Assembly: GCA_026988585.1 (NCBI GenBank)
Contig: JALSKY010000259.1
Span: forward strand, 1-6,195
Source: Deltaproteobacteria bacterium
Lineage (GTDB): Bacteria; Desulfobacterota; Dissulfuribacteria; Dissulfuribacterales; QOAL01
Direction of reading: 5' to 3'
DNA length: 6,195 nucleotides
The translations under genes and the position numbers were made by a program. The notes below the pieces were generated by a model that was given only the letters and a program-made list of their open reading frames with translations, did no database searches and was not told the DNA's origin. Every line of letters starts with the position of its first letter. The stretch's first letter is position 1. This document shows, piece after piece, positions 1 through 5,552 of this stretch.

Positions 1-297
1 AGAGGGATCCGCACATTTACCAGGCATTCAAGGAACACCTTGGACATCAACGCCATACCATACATGCGGGAGGAAAGCCATCTCCCCATAGTAGTTGATC
101 CGAGTCATGCTGCAGGCAGAAGAAGTCAGGTCATTCCCCTGGCCAAGGCCTCTGCTGCCATGAATGTAGATGGCCTTCTAATAGAGGTTCACAACCAGCC
201 GGAAATGGCAATGTCTGACGGGCCGCAATCACTTTATCCCGAACAGTTTCAGGAGCTTGTAAATGAACTGGGCAGGATGAACCTGTCTGTTCAATAA
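1..297 (+). CDS. aroF: 3-deoxy-7-phosphoheptulonate (DAHP) synthase, C-terminal part (5' end outside window)
   Basis: This enzyme condenses phosphoenolpyruvate with erythrose 4-phosphate to DAHP, the first step of the cytoplasmic shikimate pathway. The reading frame is open from base 1, so the start lies upstream; 98 residues and a TAA stop are seen. The fragment carries hallmark motifs of the class I beta family: RGIRTF followed by RNTLDINAIP (fragment residues 1-20), SHLPIVVDPSHAAGR (26-40), DGLLIEVH (57-64) and SDGPQSL (72-78). By analogy with characterised family members, His36, Glu62 and Asp73 would be metal ligands. The TTG at base 40 lies inside the conserved core and is not a real start. 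Whether the missing N-terminus carries a ferredoxin-like or chorismate-mutase regulatory domain cannot be seen, so the symbol (aroF versus aroG) is by convention. The family call is firm. Confidence 0.93.
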   Translation, partial: RGIRTFTRHSRNTLDINAIPYMREESHLPIVVDPSHAAGRRSQVIPLAKASAAMNVDGLLIEVHNQPEMAMSDGPQSLYPEQFQELVNELGRMNLSVQ

Positions 298-385
298 GGC
301 CGCAGCTTGTCTCGGCCCTACTGGTCGCCAATCCTAAAAGGGTTGCCAAAATAAACACCTTATGTTAATTAACTTCAATCTTCAG

Positions 386-461
386 GGCGGCGTAGCCAAG
401 CGGCTAAGGCGACGGTCTGCAAAACCGTTATTCCCCGGTTCAAATCCGGGCGCCGCCTCCA
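386..461 (+). tRNA. tRNA-Cys (GCA)
   Basis: A full cloverleaf can be folded by eye. The 7-bp acceptor stem pairs 386-392 with 451-457. The D arm is 395-397 with 408-410. The anticodon stem is 412-416 with 424-428, around loop CTGCAAA with anticodon GCA at 419-421. A 5-base variable loop (429-433) is followed by the T stem 434-438 with 446-450 around TTCAAAT. All stems are fully Watson-Crick. The discriminator base is U (458), a known cysteine identity element, and CCA (459-461) is genome-encoded. It stands alone between aroF and trkA. A possible promoter is TTGCCA at 343-348 with GTTAAT at 364-369, but the 15-base spacing is short and the match weak. Confidence 0.98.
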
Positions 462-480
462 CCTTTTTCACTATTTTTTG
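462..480 (+). terminator. T-rich tract after tRNA-Cys, possible transcription stop
   Basis: Directly after the encoded CCA there is a run of five Ts (464-468) and, after a short CACTA interruption, a run of six Ts (474-479). There is no dedicated hairpin. Only the tRNA T-arm and acceptor stem lie upstream, so this is not a classical intrinsic terminator. It may still end or pause tRNA transcription before trkA. Low confidence. Confidence 0.25.
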
Positions 481-551
481 CATCACTGTCTGTAACTATC
501 CGCTATTCTGTTTAACATCCCATAAACATAACAGCTCAAGTACCAACATCC

Positions 552-555
552 AGGA
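552..555 (+). promoter_or_regulatory. Ribosome binding site of trkA, decides the start
   Basis: AGGA lies nine bases before the ATG at 565. The alternative in-frame TTG at 559 is only three bases from it, too close for initiation. The ATG also gives the usual family N-terminus MKIVIIGAG. Confidence 0.6.
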
Positions 556-564
556 TATTTGACC

Positions 565-1914
565 ATGAAAATCGTTATCATAGGAGCAGGAGAAGTAGGC
601 CGCCACCTGTGCCAGCAACTATCCATGGAAGAACATGATGTGATTCTGGTGGATCGCAATCCTCAAAAGCTCCAAAGGGCTGAAGCAGATCTGAACATCA
701 TGACCGTTGAAGGCAATGGTGCATCTGCCAGGATCCTGGATGAGATAGGCACAGCCAAGGCAGATCTGTTCATTGCTGTTACAAATATAGATGAAGTGAA
801 TCTCATTGCATGTCTTCTTGCCAAAGAGTTCGGGGCATCCAAGAGGATAGCCAGGGTCAGGAGCGAGGAATATATAACATCCTCATATCCCATTGATGAG
901 AAACAGCTTGGTATAGACCTGATAATCAATCCAGACATGGCCATGGCGGATGAGATCATGAAGGTAAGCCGGCTTGGGGCCGGTTTCGAGATGGTAGATT
1001 TTGCTCATGGTGATGTTATCATCGTAGGATATCGCATCAGTGAGGGTAATCCACTATGCGGTATGAGTCTACAGGAGATAAAGAATCTCAAGGAGCTTTA
1101 TGATTTTGTAATCGTAGCCATTGTCAGAAATGACCATACAATAATCCCCCGTGGAGAGGATACTATCAGGCCTGGAGATCGGGCATATTTCGTCCTTAAA
1201 CGGGATAATCTCAGTATGGTGGAAGAGCTGCTGCAGATTAAAAACAATCCACTGAAAACAGTATTTATCCTGGGTGGTGGCAGCGTAGGCTATCAGGTGG
1301 CCAGGACAATGGAGAGTGAAAATATCGAGGTCTTTTTGATAGAACAGGACCCTAAAAGGTGTGAAGATCTGGCGGAGCAGCTCAAATCTACTGTTATTCT
1401 TAACTTTGACGGACTTGATGCAAGAGATCTGAAACAGGAAGGTATAGAGAACGCAGATCTATTCGTTTCAGTTACAGGAAGTGATACTACCAATATACTT
1501 TCCAGCCTGTTGGCCAAACATCATGGCGCCAAAAAGACCATAACCAGGATAAGCCGGCCAGATTTCATCCCGCTGCTCGGAAACCTTGGTATAGATGTAG
1601 CCCTTAGCTCCAGACTGGTTGCAGCCAATATGATACTACGGTTCGTACGCAGAGGTATCATAGTATCTGCAGCAGCATTGCTTGGAACGGCAGCAGAGGC
1701 TATGGAGTTTCTGGCCAGCGAACGCTGGACATATATAAACAAACAGCTCAAAGAGATTCCTTTTCCAAAAGGGACAATTGTCGCTGCTATAGTACGCAGG
1801 GATGGAGAGGTGATCATTCCTTCTGGAGACACTCAGGTATTGCCAGGTGACCGGCTCATCATCTTTAGCAAACGTGACACCACAGTAAAGATAGAAAAAT
1901 TGCTCAGTCTATGA
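565..1914 (+). CDS. trkA: Trk system potassium uptake protein TrkA (cytoplasmic NAD-binding regulatory subunit)
   Basis: TrkA is the peripheral cytoplasmic subunit that binds nucleotides (NAD(H), ATP/ADP) and gates the potassium-conducting membrane subunit TrkH. The 449-residue protein has the duplicated layout of full-length TrkA (E. coli 458 aa). The first RCK/Rossmann domain has GAGEVG at residues 7-12, an acidic residue (Asp30) ending beta strand 2, and EGNG at 49-52. A first TrkA-C domain follows (about 140-220), ending in the IRPGDRAYFVLKR stretch. The second Rossmann domain has LGGGSVG at about 236-242, and a second TrkA-C domain ends with VLPGDRLIIFSKRD. The ATG at 565 is preferred over TTG at 559. 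Its stop overlaps the trkH start as ATGA, implying translational coupling and a 1:1 operon with trkH. The 103 bases upstream give no convincing sigma-70 promoter. No internal defects are seen. Confidence 0.96.
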   Translation: MKIVIIGAGEVGRHLCQQLSMEEHDVILVDRNPQKLQRAEADLNIMTVEGNGASARILDEIGTAKADLFIAVTNIDEVNLIACLLAKEFGASKRIARVRSEEYITSSYPIDEKQLGIDLIINPDMAMADEIMKVSRLGAGFEMVDFAHGDVIIVGYRISEGNPLCGMSLQEIKNLKELYDFVIVAIVRNDHTIIPRGEDTIRPGDRAYFVLKRDNLSMVEELLQIKNNPLKTVFILGGGSVGYQVARTMESENIEVFLIEQDPKRCEDLAEQLKSTVILNFDGLDARDLKQEGIENADLFVSVTGSDTTNILSSLLAKHHGAKKTITRISRPDFIPLLGNLGIDVALSSRLVAANMILRFVRRGIIVSAAALLGTAAEAMEFLASERWTYINKQLKEIPFPKGTIVAAIVRRDGEVIIPSGDTQVLPGDRLIIFSKRDTTVKIEKLLSL

Positions 1915-3401
1915 GAACAGGAATAGTATTCATATTTCTTGGATGGCTGATTCTCTTTCTCTCAGCAGCCTTGTTGCTCCCTATGGCAACAGCACTCTAT
2001 TACAATGAGGATTCATGGATCGCCTTTGCTGAATCCGCACTTATTGGAAGCATCATCGGTGTTGCCCTGACAACCTTGATAAAGGGTGAAAAGGAGATGG
2101 GTCATAAGGAAGGATTTGTAGTGGTCGCCTTCGCATGGCTTGCTGCTGCAGCCCTTGGAGCTCTTCCTTATTGGCTTTCAGGAGGAATTCCAAGCTATCT
2201 GGATGCATATTTTGAGGCTATGAGCGGATTTACCACCACAGGTTCGACGATCCTTTCAGAGATAGAACATCTGGGAAAGGGGCTGCTCCTGTGGCGTTCC
2301 ATTACGCAGTGGCTGGGTGGTATGGGTATCATAGTACTCTCTCTCGCCATCCTTCCTATCCTGGGAATTGGTGGAATGCAGTTGTACAAGGCAGAGATGC
2401 CAGGTCCTACCAAGGACAAACTGGCCCCACGAATCCAGGACACGGCCCGAATACTGTGGGGGGTTTATATACTGCTGACAGCCATGGAGACCGGTCTCCT
2501 CATGATTGCAGGCCTTGATTTCTATGAGGCGATAAACCATGCCTTTACCACCCTCTCTACAGGCGGATTCTCTACTCAAAACGGGAGCATTGCAGATTTC
2601 AACAACCCGTTAGTGGACTATATCATCTCATTTTTCATGTTCGTGGCTGGAATCAATTTCACCCTGCACTACTGGCTACTGCGAGGCCATCCTGTCCGAA
2701 TCTTCAAGAATGAGGAGTTCAGGTTCTATGCCCTGGTTACGCTTTGTGCCGTAATGCTTATCATGACAGCCAACTATTTCTACAACACATACACCAACTT
2801 TGCAGACAACCTGAGGTATACCCTGTTTCAAGTATGTTCCATATTTACTACAGCCGGTTTTGGTACCGCTGACTTTGACCAGTGGGCCCCGGTATGTAAA
2901 CTTGCCCTTGTATCCCTGATGTTTCTTGGCGGCATGGCCGGATCTACAGCAGGAGGTATCAAAAACATCAGAATAATAGTCTTCGGCAAATTTACCAGGA
3001 TGCAGATCAACAAACTTATACACCCAAGAAGTGTAGAGGCCATCAAAGTAGATGGACAAAAGGTGCCGCAAGAGGTAATTCAGTCCATATTGGGATTTCT
3101 GGCCCTCTATGTCACTGTATTCATCTTGGCCACTCTTATAGTAACTGCCCATAACATCGATTTGATCACCGGGGCTACAGCAGTTATAGCTACCCTGAAC
3201 AATATTGGTCCTGGACTTGCCAAGGTGGGGCCGGCCTGCCATTTCGGACATCTTCCCGGACTTACAAAGATTGTTCTCATTATCTGTATGGTTGCTGGCA
3301 GGCTGGAACTATATACCATCGCAGTCCTGGCGGTACCTGCATTCTGGAAGGATCTCAAACCTCCTGTCCCCTCCTGGCACGCCAGAAAAACGGAGAGATA
3401 G
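1911..3401 (+). CDS. trkH: Trk system potassium uptake protein TrkH (membrane pore subunit)
   Basis: TrkH is the inner-membrane potassium channel subunit of the Trk/Ktr/HKT superfamily, built from four M1-P-M2 repeats whose P loops form the selectivity filter. The 496-residue protein (E. coli about 483) is hydrophobic throughout. All four filter segments can be picked out: TTTGS (108-112), STGGFS (216-221), TTAGFGTAD (313-321) and NNIGPG (430-435), each with the essential glycine (G111, G218, G316, G433). The C-terminal signature GRLELYT starts at residue 463. GGMAGSTAGGIKNIR, in the intramembrane gating region after the third filter, matches the family. It starts inside the trkA stop (ATGA overlap) with no Shine-Dalgarno of its own, so translation is probably coupled to trkA. 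The short charged tail (about residues 480-496) is variable in the family. The protein appears intact. Confidence 0.96.
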   Translation: MRTGIVFIFLGWLILFLSAALLLPMATALYYNEDSWIAFAESALIGSIIGVALTTLIKGEKEMGHKEGFVVVAFAWLAAAALGALPYWLSGGIPSYLDAYFEAMSGFTTTGSTILSEIEHLGKGLLLWRSITQWLGGMGIIVLSLAILPILGIGGMQLYKAEMPGPTKDKLAPRIQDTARILWGVYILLTAMETGLLMIAGLDFYEAINHAFTTLSTGGFSTQNGSIADFNNPLVDYIISFFMFVAGINFTLHYWLLRGHPVRIFKNEEFRFYALVTLCAVMLIMTANYFYNTYTNFADNLRYTLFQVCSIFTTAGFGTADFDQWAPVCKLALVSLMFLGGMAGSTAGGIKNIRIIVFGKFTRMQINKLIHPRSVEAIKVDGQKVPQEVIQSILGFLALYVTVFILATLIVTAHNIDLITGATAVIATLNNIGPGLAKVGPACHFGHLPGLTKIVLIICMVAGRLELYTIAVLAVPAFWKDLKPPVPSWHARKTER

Positions 3402-3458
3402 AGATGGAAATCTATGACATCTCAAACTGATCTCCATTTCATCAGACACATTACTCAT

Positions 3459-3465
3459 GGAGGAG
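3459..3465 (+). promoter_or_regulatory. Strong Shine-Dalgarno of the thiamine-binding protein gene
   Basis: GGAGGAG lies four bases (six from the GGAGG core) before the ATG at 3470, the strongest ribosome binding site in the window. It can pair with an upstream anti-SD stretch at 3430-3437 (see findings), so access to it may be modulated. Confidence 0.7.
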
Positions 3466-3469
3466 ATAA

Positions 3470-3772
3470 ATGGCACTGATGGAGATAAGTGTTATACCCC
3501 TTGGAACAGGTAATACCAGTTTTTCCAGATGGATATCTGCAATCATAAAAGAGGTGGAGTCATCAGGTCTTGAGTTCCAGCTCAACGATATGGGCACTGT
3601 AATCAGAGGAGAGGCATCCGACCTCCTGAGTCTCGCATCTAAGCTCCATGAAACTCCTTTTGAAAACGGGGCCAGGCGCGTTTACACAGTTATAAAACTG
3701 GATGACAGAAGGGATAAAGAGACTGGCATAGGAAACAAGGTTGAATCAGTACTGCAGATCTTGAACCAATAG
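3470..3772 (+). CDS. MTH1187-family (DUF77) thiamine-binding protein
   Basis: This is a 100-residue cytoplasmic protein of the MTH1187/YkoF-like family, a ferredoxin-like alpha/beta fold that assembles into oligomers. Members are annotated as thiamine-binding from structural and YkoF work; the physiological role in most bacteria is unsettled. Family features are the N-terminal strand leading into VIPLGTGNTSFS (about residues 8-19), the central DMGTVIRGEASDLL, and the C-terminal RRVYTVIKLDDRRDKE with the conserved K-x-DDR motif. No signal peptide or membrane segment is present. The start is set by a strong SD; a second in-frame ATG at residue 4 is less likely. It lies 68 bases after trkH, same strand, so it could be read through from trkAH or have its own promoter. 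No thiamine synthesis or transport gene is adjacent, so context does not confirm the ligand. Confidence 0.88.
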   Translation: MALMEISVIPLGTGNTSFSRWISAIIKEVESSGLEFQLNDMGTVIRGEASDLLSLASKLHETPFENGARRVYTVIKLDDRRDKETGIGNKVESVLQILNQ

Positions 3773-3864
3773 CCCTCTACTCCAAAATCCTTGAAAGCAA
3801 GCAGCCTAAAGGAACTTCCAGTGGAATTTATCTTTAACATCAAACAGTTACCTAAAAAAAACGA

Positions 3865-4008
3865 ATGGAAAAGATCAAACGATACACACCAATAGGCCTT
3901 ACCATAATCTCTATTCTAATTATGGCTGCTGGCATCCTTATGGGAGAACCAGGAGAGGTCTTTACCAAGGCGGTCACCCTCTGCCTGAGCTGCATAGGAC
4001 TGGGCTGA
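3865..4008 (+). CDS. Small membrane peptide with C-terminal CxxC motif (CD1871A-like)
   Basis: ATG to TGA gives 47 residues. A basic N-terminus (KIKR, residues 3-6) precedes one hydrophobic segment (about 10-26), a short polar link (GEPGEVFTKA), and an ending CLSCIGLG with Cys40 and Cys43. This architecture, including the CxxCIG(L/I)G end, matches what I recall of the CD1871A family of CxxC proteins, whose function is unknown. An in-frame TAA at 3853-3855 leaves the ATG at 3865 as the only start that includes the basic N-terminus. No clear Shine-Dalgarno precedes it; the upstream bases are A-rich. The next gene starts six bases after its stop, suggesting a two-gene unit. By the positive-inside rule the N-terminus would be cytoplasmic and the CxxC near the outer face, but the second half is too short to be sure. 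It could bind metal or take part in thiol exchange; both are inference. Confidence 0.75.
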   Translation: MEKIKRYTPIGLTIISILIMAAGILMGEPGEVFTKAVTLCLSCIGLG

Positions 4009-4014
4009 TACTGC

Positions 4015-4932
4015 ATGGAGCGTACCAGATTCTACATCCAGTTCCTCTTCACCCTTCTCATGAACTGCCGTCTCTGGATTACCCGAGGCAATCCTATCTA
4101 TACAGGGCCAGGAAAATATCTCTGTCTTCCTGGCCTGAACTGTTATTCCTGTCCGGCTGCTGTTACCAGCTGTCCATTAGGTGCACTACAGAATTTCATG
4201 GCTACCCTTCGCATTAATCTCCAGATGGGACAGCCCTTCATAGGCCTGTACGTCCTTGGCAGCCTGGGGATTGTATCCTCAATTGTGGGGAGAATGCCAT
4301 GTGCCTGGCTCTGCCCCTTCGGGCTGCTCCAGGAACTGCTTTTCAAAATACATCTGCCCAAACTGCCGTTCTGGCGTCCTTTCAGATGGGGCAGATACCT
4401 ATTTCTGATACTATTTGTTATCATTCTTCCATTCGTCTTACTGGATCAGACAGGATATGGGCAGACATGGTTCTGCAAATATATCTGTCCTGCAGGGACC
4501 CTGGAGGCAGGTATTCCCCTTCTGGCAATAGAGCCAGGTCTGAGAAGAATGATCGGCGGACTCTTCTTTTTCAAACTCTCTCTGCTGATAGGGTTTATTG
4601 TATGGAGCATGGTAACCTTGCGCCCGTTCTGCAGGGCTGTCTGCCCTCTTGGCCTCATCCTGGGTTTCTTCAACCGGTTCAGCTGGATGAGACTCCATTT
4701 TCACCAGGAGCGTTGTGTCGACTGCAAGGCTTGTTACCGGACCTGTCCAGCCGGCCTTGATTTTTCCAATGGAATTGATCCTATCAATTCCACCAGTTGT
4801 ATCCGTTGTCTCAGGTGTGTCTCAATCTGCCCGGGAGGGGCAGTCACTGTTACCATATCAAAAATCGTTCAGGAGCAAAAACAGCATGAACAGAGTGCAG
4901 AAAATAGTCATTGCCACCAGGAACAAAGGTAA
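4015..4932 (+). CDS. Membrane-bound 4Fe-4S protein, NapH/CcoG-like polyferredoxin
   Basis: A 305-residue integral membrane protein, probably carrying electrons between a membrane quinol or donor and an unidentified partner. Hydrophobic segments lie near residues 7-18, 76-93, 125-143 and 182-202. Cysteine groups appear in order: C37, C43, C46 and C53 (ending CPLGALQ); C96 and C100 (CAWLCPFGLLQ); C154 and C158 (CKYICPAG); C206 and C210 (CRAVCPLG). Two classic ferredoxin motifs CxxCxxCxxxCP follow, at C234/237/240/244 and C262/265/268/272, enough for two [4Fe-4S] clusters. The paired CxxxCPxG motifs are typical of NapH/CcoG/YccM-type proteins. Start ATG 4015 has no good SD, and translation is likely coupled to the CxxC peptide six bases upstream. 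The tail (about 282-305) is hydrophilic, rich in Gln, His and Glu, and its last 47 bases overlap rdgB. Exact function is unknown; NapH proper is unlikely because no nap genes are nearby. Confidence 0.85.
   Translation: MERTRFYIQFLFTLLMNCRLWITRGNPIYTGPGKYLCLPGLNCYSCPAAVTSCPLGALQNFMATLRINLQMGQPFIGLYVLGSLGIVSSIVGRMPCAWLCPFGLLQELLFKIHLPKLPFWRPFRWGRYLFLILFVIILPFVLLDQTGYGQTWFCKYICPAGTLEAGIPLLAIEPGLRRMIGGLFFFKLSLLIGFIVWSMVTLRPFCRAVCPLGLILGFFNRFSWMRLHFHQERCVDCKACYRTCPAGLDFSNGIDPINSTSCIRCLRCVSICPGGAVTVTISKIVQEQKQHEQSAENSHCHQEQR
4871..4875 (+). promoter_or_regulatory. Ribosome binding site of rdgB inside the upstream gene
   Basis: AGGAG, ten bases before the ATG at 4886, lies within the coding sequence of the iron-sulfur protein. 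It supports 4886 as the rdgB start over the in-frame ATG at 4715, which would add a 57-residue extension that is only a shadow of the ferredoxin motifs. Confidence 0.6.
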
Positions 4933-5488
4933 AATCAAGGAGATGCAGGCCATGCTGGATGATCTTGGTGTGGAGATCATCTCCTCCGAAGAGATTTCCG
5001 GTCTTCCTGAGATCCAGGAAACAGGAGAAACATTTCTGGAAAATGCAATAAAAAAGGCGGTTGAAACCGCTAAGTACAGCGGTCTGATGGCCATTGCAGA
5101 CGATTCCGGCCTTGAGGTTGATGCCTTGGGTGGAAGACCAGGGGTCTATTCTTCAAGATATGCAGGAGAACAGGCCAGCGACAGGGATAACTATCTAAAG
5201 CTCTTGAAAGAGATGGAAAACATCCCTGAACAGGAACGCACTGCCCGATTCAGGGCTGTAATTGTGGCTGCGAAACCGGATGGAACCTTCATCTATGCAG
5301 AAGGAAGCTGTCCGGGCAGAATAGCCCTTGAACCACAGGGAACTGAGGGATTTGGTTACGATCCGGTCTTTTATCTCCCGGAGAGGGAAAAGACCATGGC
5401 AGAGATATCAAAGGAGGACAAAAACAGAATCAGCCACAGGGGAAAGGCAATGATTAAACTGAAAGAAAAGCTGAAGGAGTTCATGTAA
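4886..5488 (+). CDS. rdgB: XTP/dITP diphosphatase (non-canonical purine NTP pyrophosphatase, RdgB/HAM1)
   Basis: This cytoplasmic house-cleaning enzyme hydrolyses dITP, ITP and XTP to the monophosphate and pyrophosphate, keeping deaminated purines out of DNA and RNA. The 200-residue length fits the family (E. coli 197 aa). Visible motifs are the substrate-binding N-terminus IVIATRNKGKIKE (residues 7-19), the active-site ADDSGLEVDALGGRPGVYS (71-89) with Asp73 in the place of the catalytic Asp69 of E. coli, GFGYDPVF (155-162), which contacts the base, and SHRGKA (183-188) near the C-terminus. The start is fixed by the conserved N-terminus and an AGGAG SD. It overlaps the upstream iron-sulfur gene by 47 bases in another frame, so the two are probably co-transcribed, though a functional link is not implied. 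Transcription likely ends at the palindrome at 5514-5543. Confidence 0.97.
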   Translation: MNRVQKIVIATRNKGKIKEMQAMLDDLGVEIISSEEISGLPEIQETGETFLENAIKKAVETAKYSGLMAIADDSGLEVDALGGRPGVYSSRYAGEQASDRDNYLKLLKEMENIPEQERTARFRAVIVAAKPDGTFIYAEGSCPGRIALEPQGTEGFGYDPVFYLPEREKTMAEISKEDKNRISHRGKAMIKLKEKLKEFM

Positions 5489-5513
5489 ACTGCTGCTGCG
5501 GCATTCTTCACTG

Positions 5514-5543
5514 TTCTCCGGCCCTGATATCAGGGCCGGAGAA
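5514..5543. terminator. Perfect 30-base GC-rich palindrome between convergent genes, likely bidirectional terminator
   Basis: Each half of 15 bases (TTCTCCGGCCCTGAT) is the exact reverse complement of the other. As RNA it would form a 13-bp stem (5514-5526 with 5531-5543) closed by an ATAT loop. It sits 25 bases after the rdgB stop and nine bases beyond the ilvD stop, as expected for a shared terminator of convergent genes. Neither strand shows a T-run after the stem, so it is not a classical intrinsic terminator; it may act as a U-less or Rho-assisted stop, or as an mRNA 3'-end protector. Confidence 0.65.
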
Positions 5544-5552
5544 GGCACTGAC

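Noticed and set aside
302..345. Small inverted repeats after aroF (GGCCG...CGGCC at about 299-318, and CAATCC with GGGTTG at 329-345) as a terminator.
   Set aside because: Stems are only 5-6 pairs, one with a G-U pair, and neither is followed by a T-run. The evidence is too weak for a feature call.
386..480. tRNA-Cys as a possible integration site for a mobile element.
   Set aside because: No integrase, no repeated copy of the tRNA 3' end and only housekeeping genes are seen downstream within the window.
478..509. Possible trkA promoter TTGCAT (478-483) with TATTCT (504-509).
   Set aside because: The 20-base spacing is too long and both hexamers match poorly, so no promoter can be assigned from sequence alone.
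362..562. Plus-strand open frame covering the tRNA-Cys.
   Set aside because: It overlaps a complete tRNA gene with perfect stems, so the open frame is incidental.
2676..3251. Long minus-strand open frame of 191 codons opposite trkH.
   Set aside because: It is antisense to conserved TrkH sequence including two selectivity filters, has no recognisable family features, and its composition follows the opposite strand's codons.
3401..3423. Hairpin GAGATG/CATCTC just after trkH as a terminator.
   Set aside because: Only six pairs with an 11-base loop and no T-run; it also starts within the trkH stop codon.
3495..3519. Stretch CCCTTGGAACAGGTAATACC resembling the 3' part of a TPP riboswitch, suggestive next to a thiamine-binding protein gene.
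   Set aside because: It lies inside the coding sequence, encodes the conserved family motif PLGTGNTS, and the other riboswitch half (CTGAGA with its helices) is absent. Coincidence of codon choice is the simpler reading.
4299..4760. Plus-strand open frame of 153 codons within the iron-sulfur gene.
   Set aside because: It is out of frame with the conserved cysteine motifs, which account for this stretch, and shows no domain of its own.
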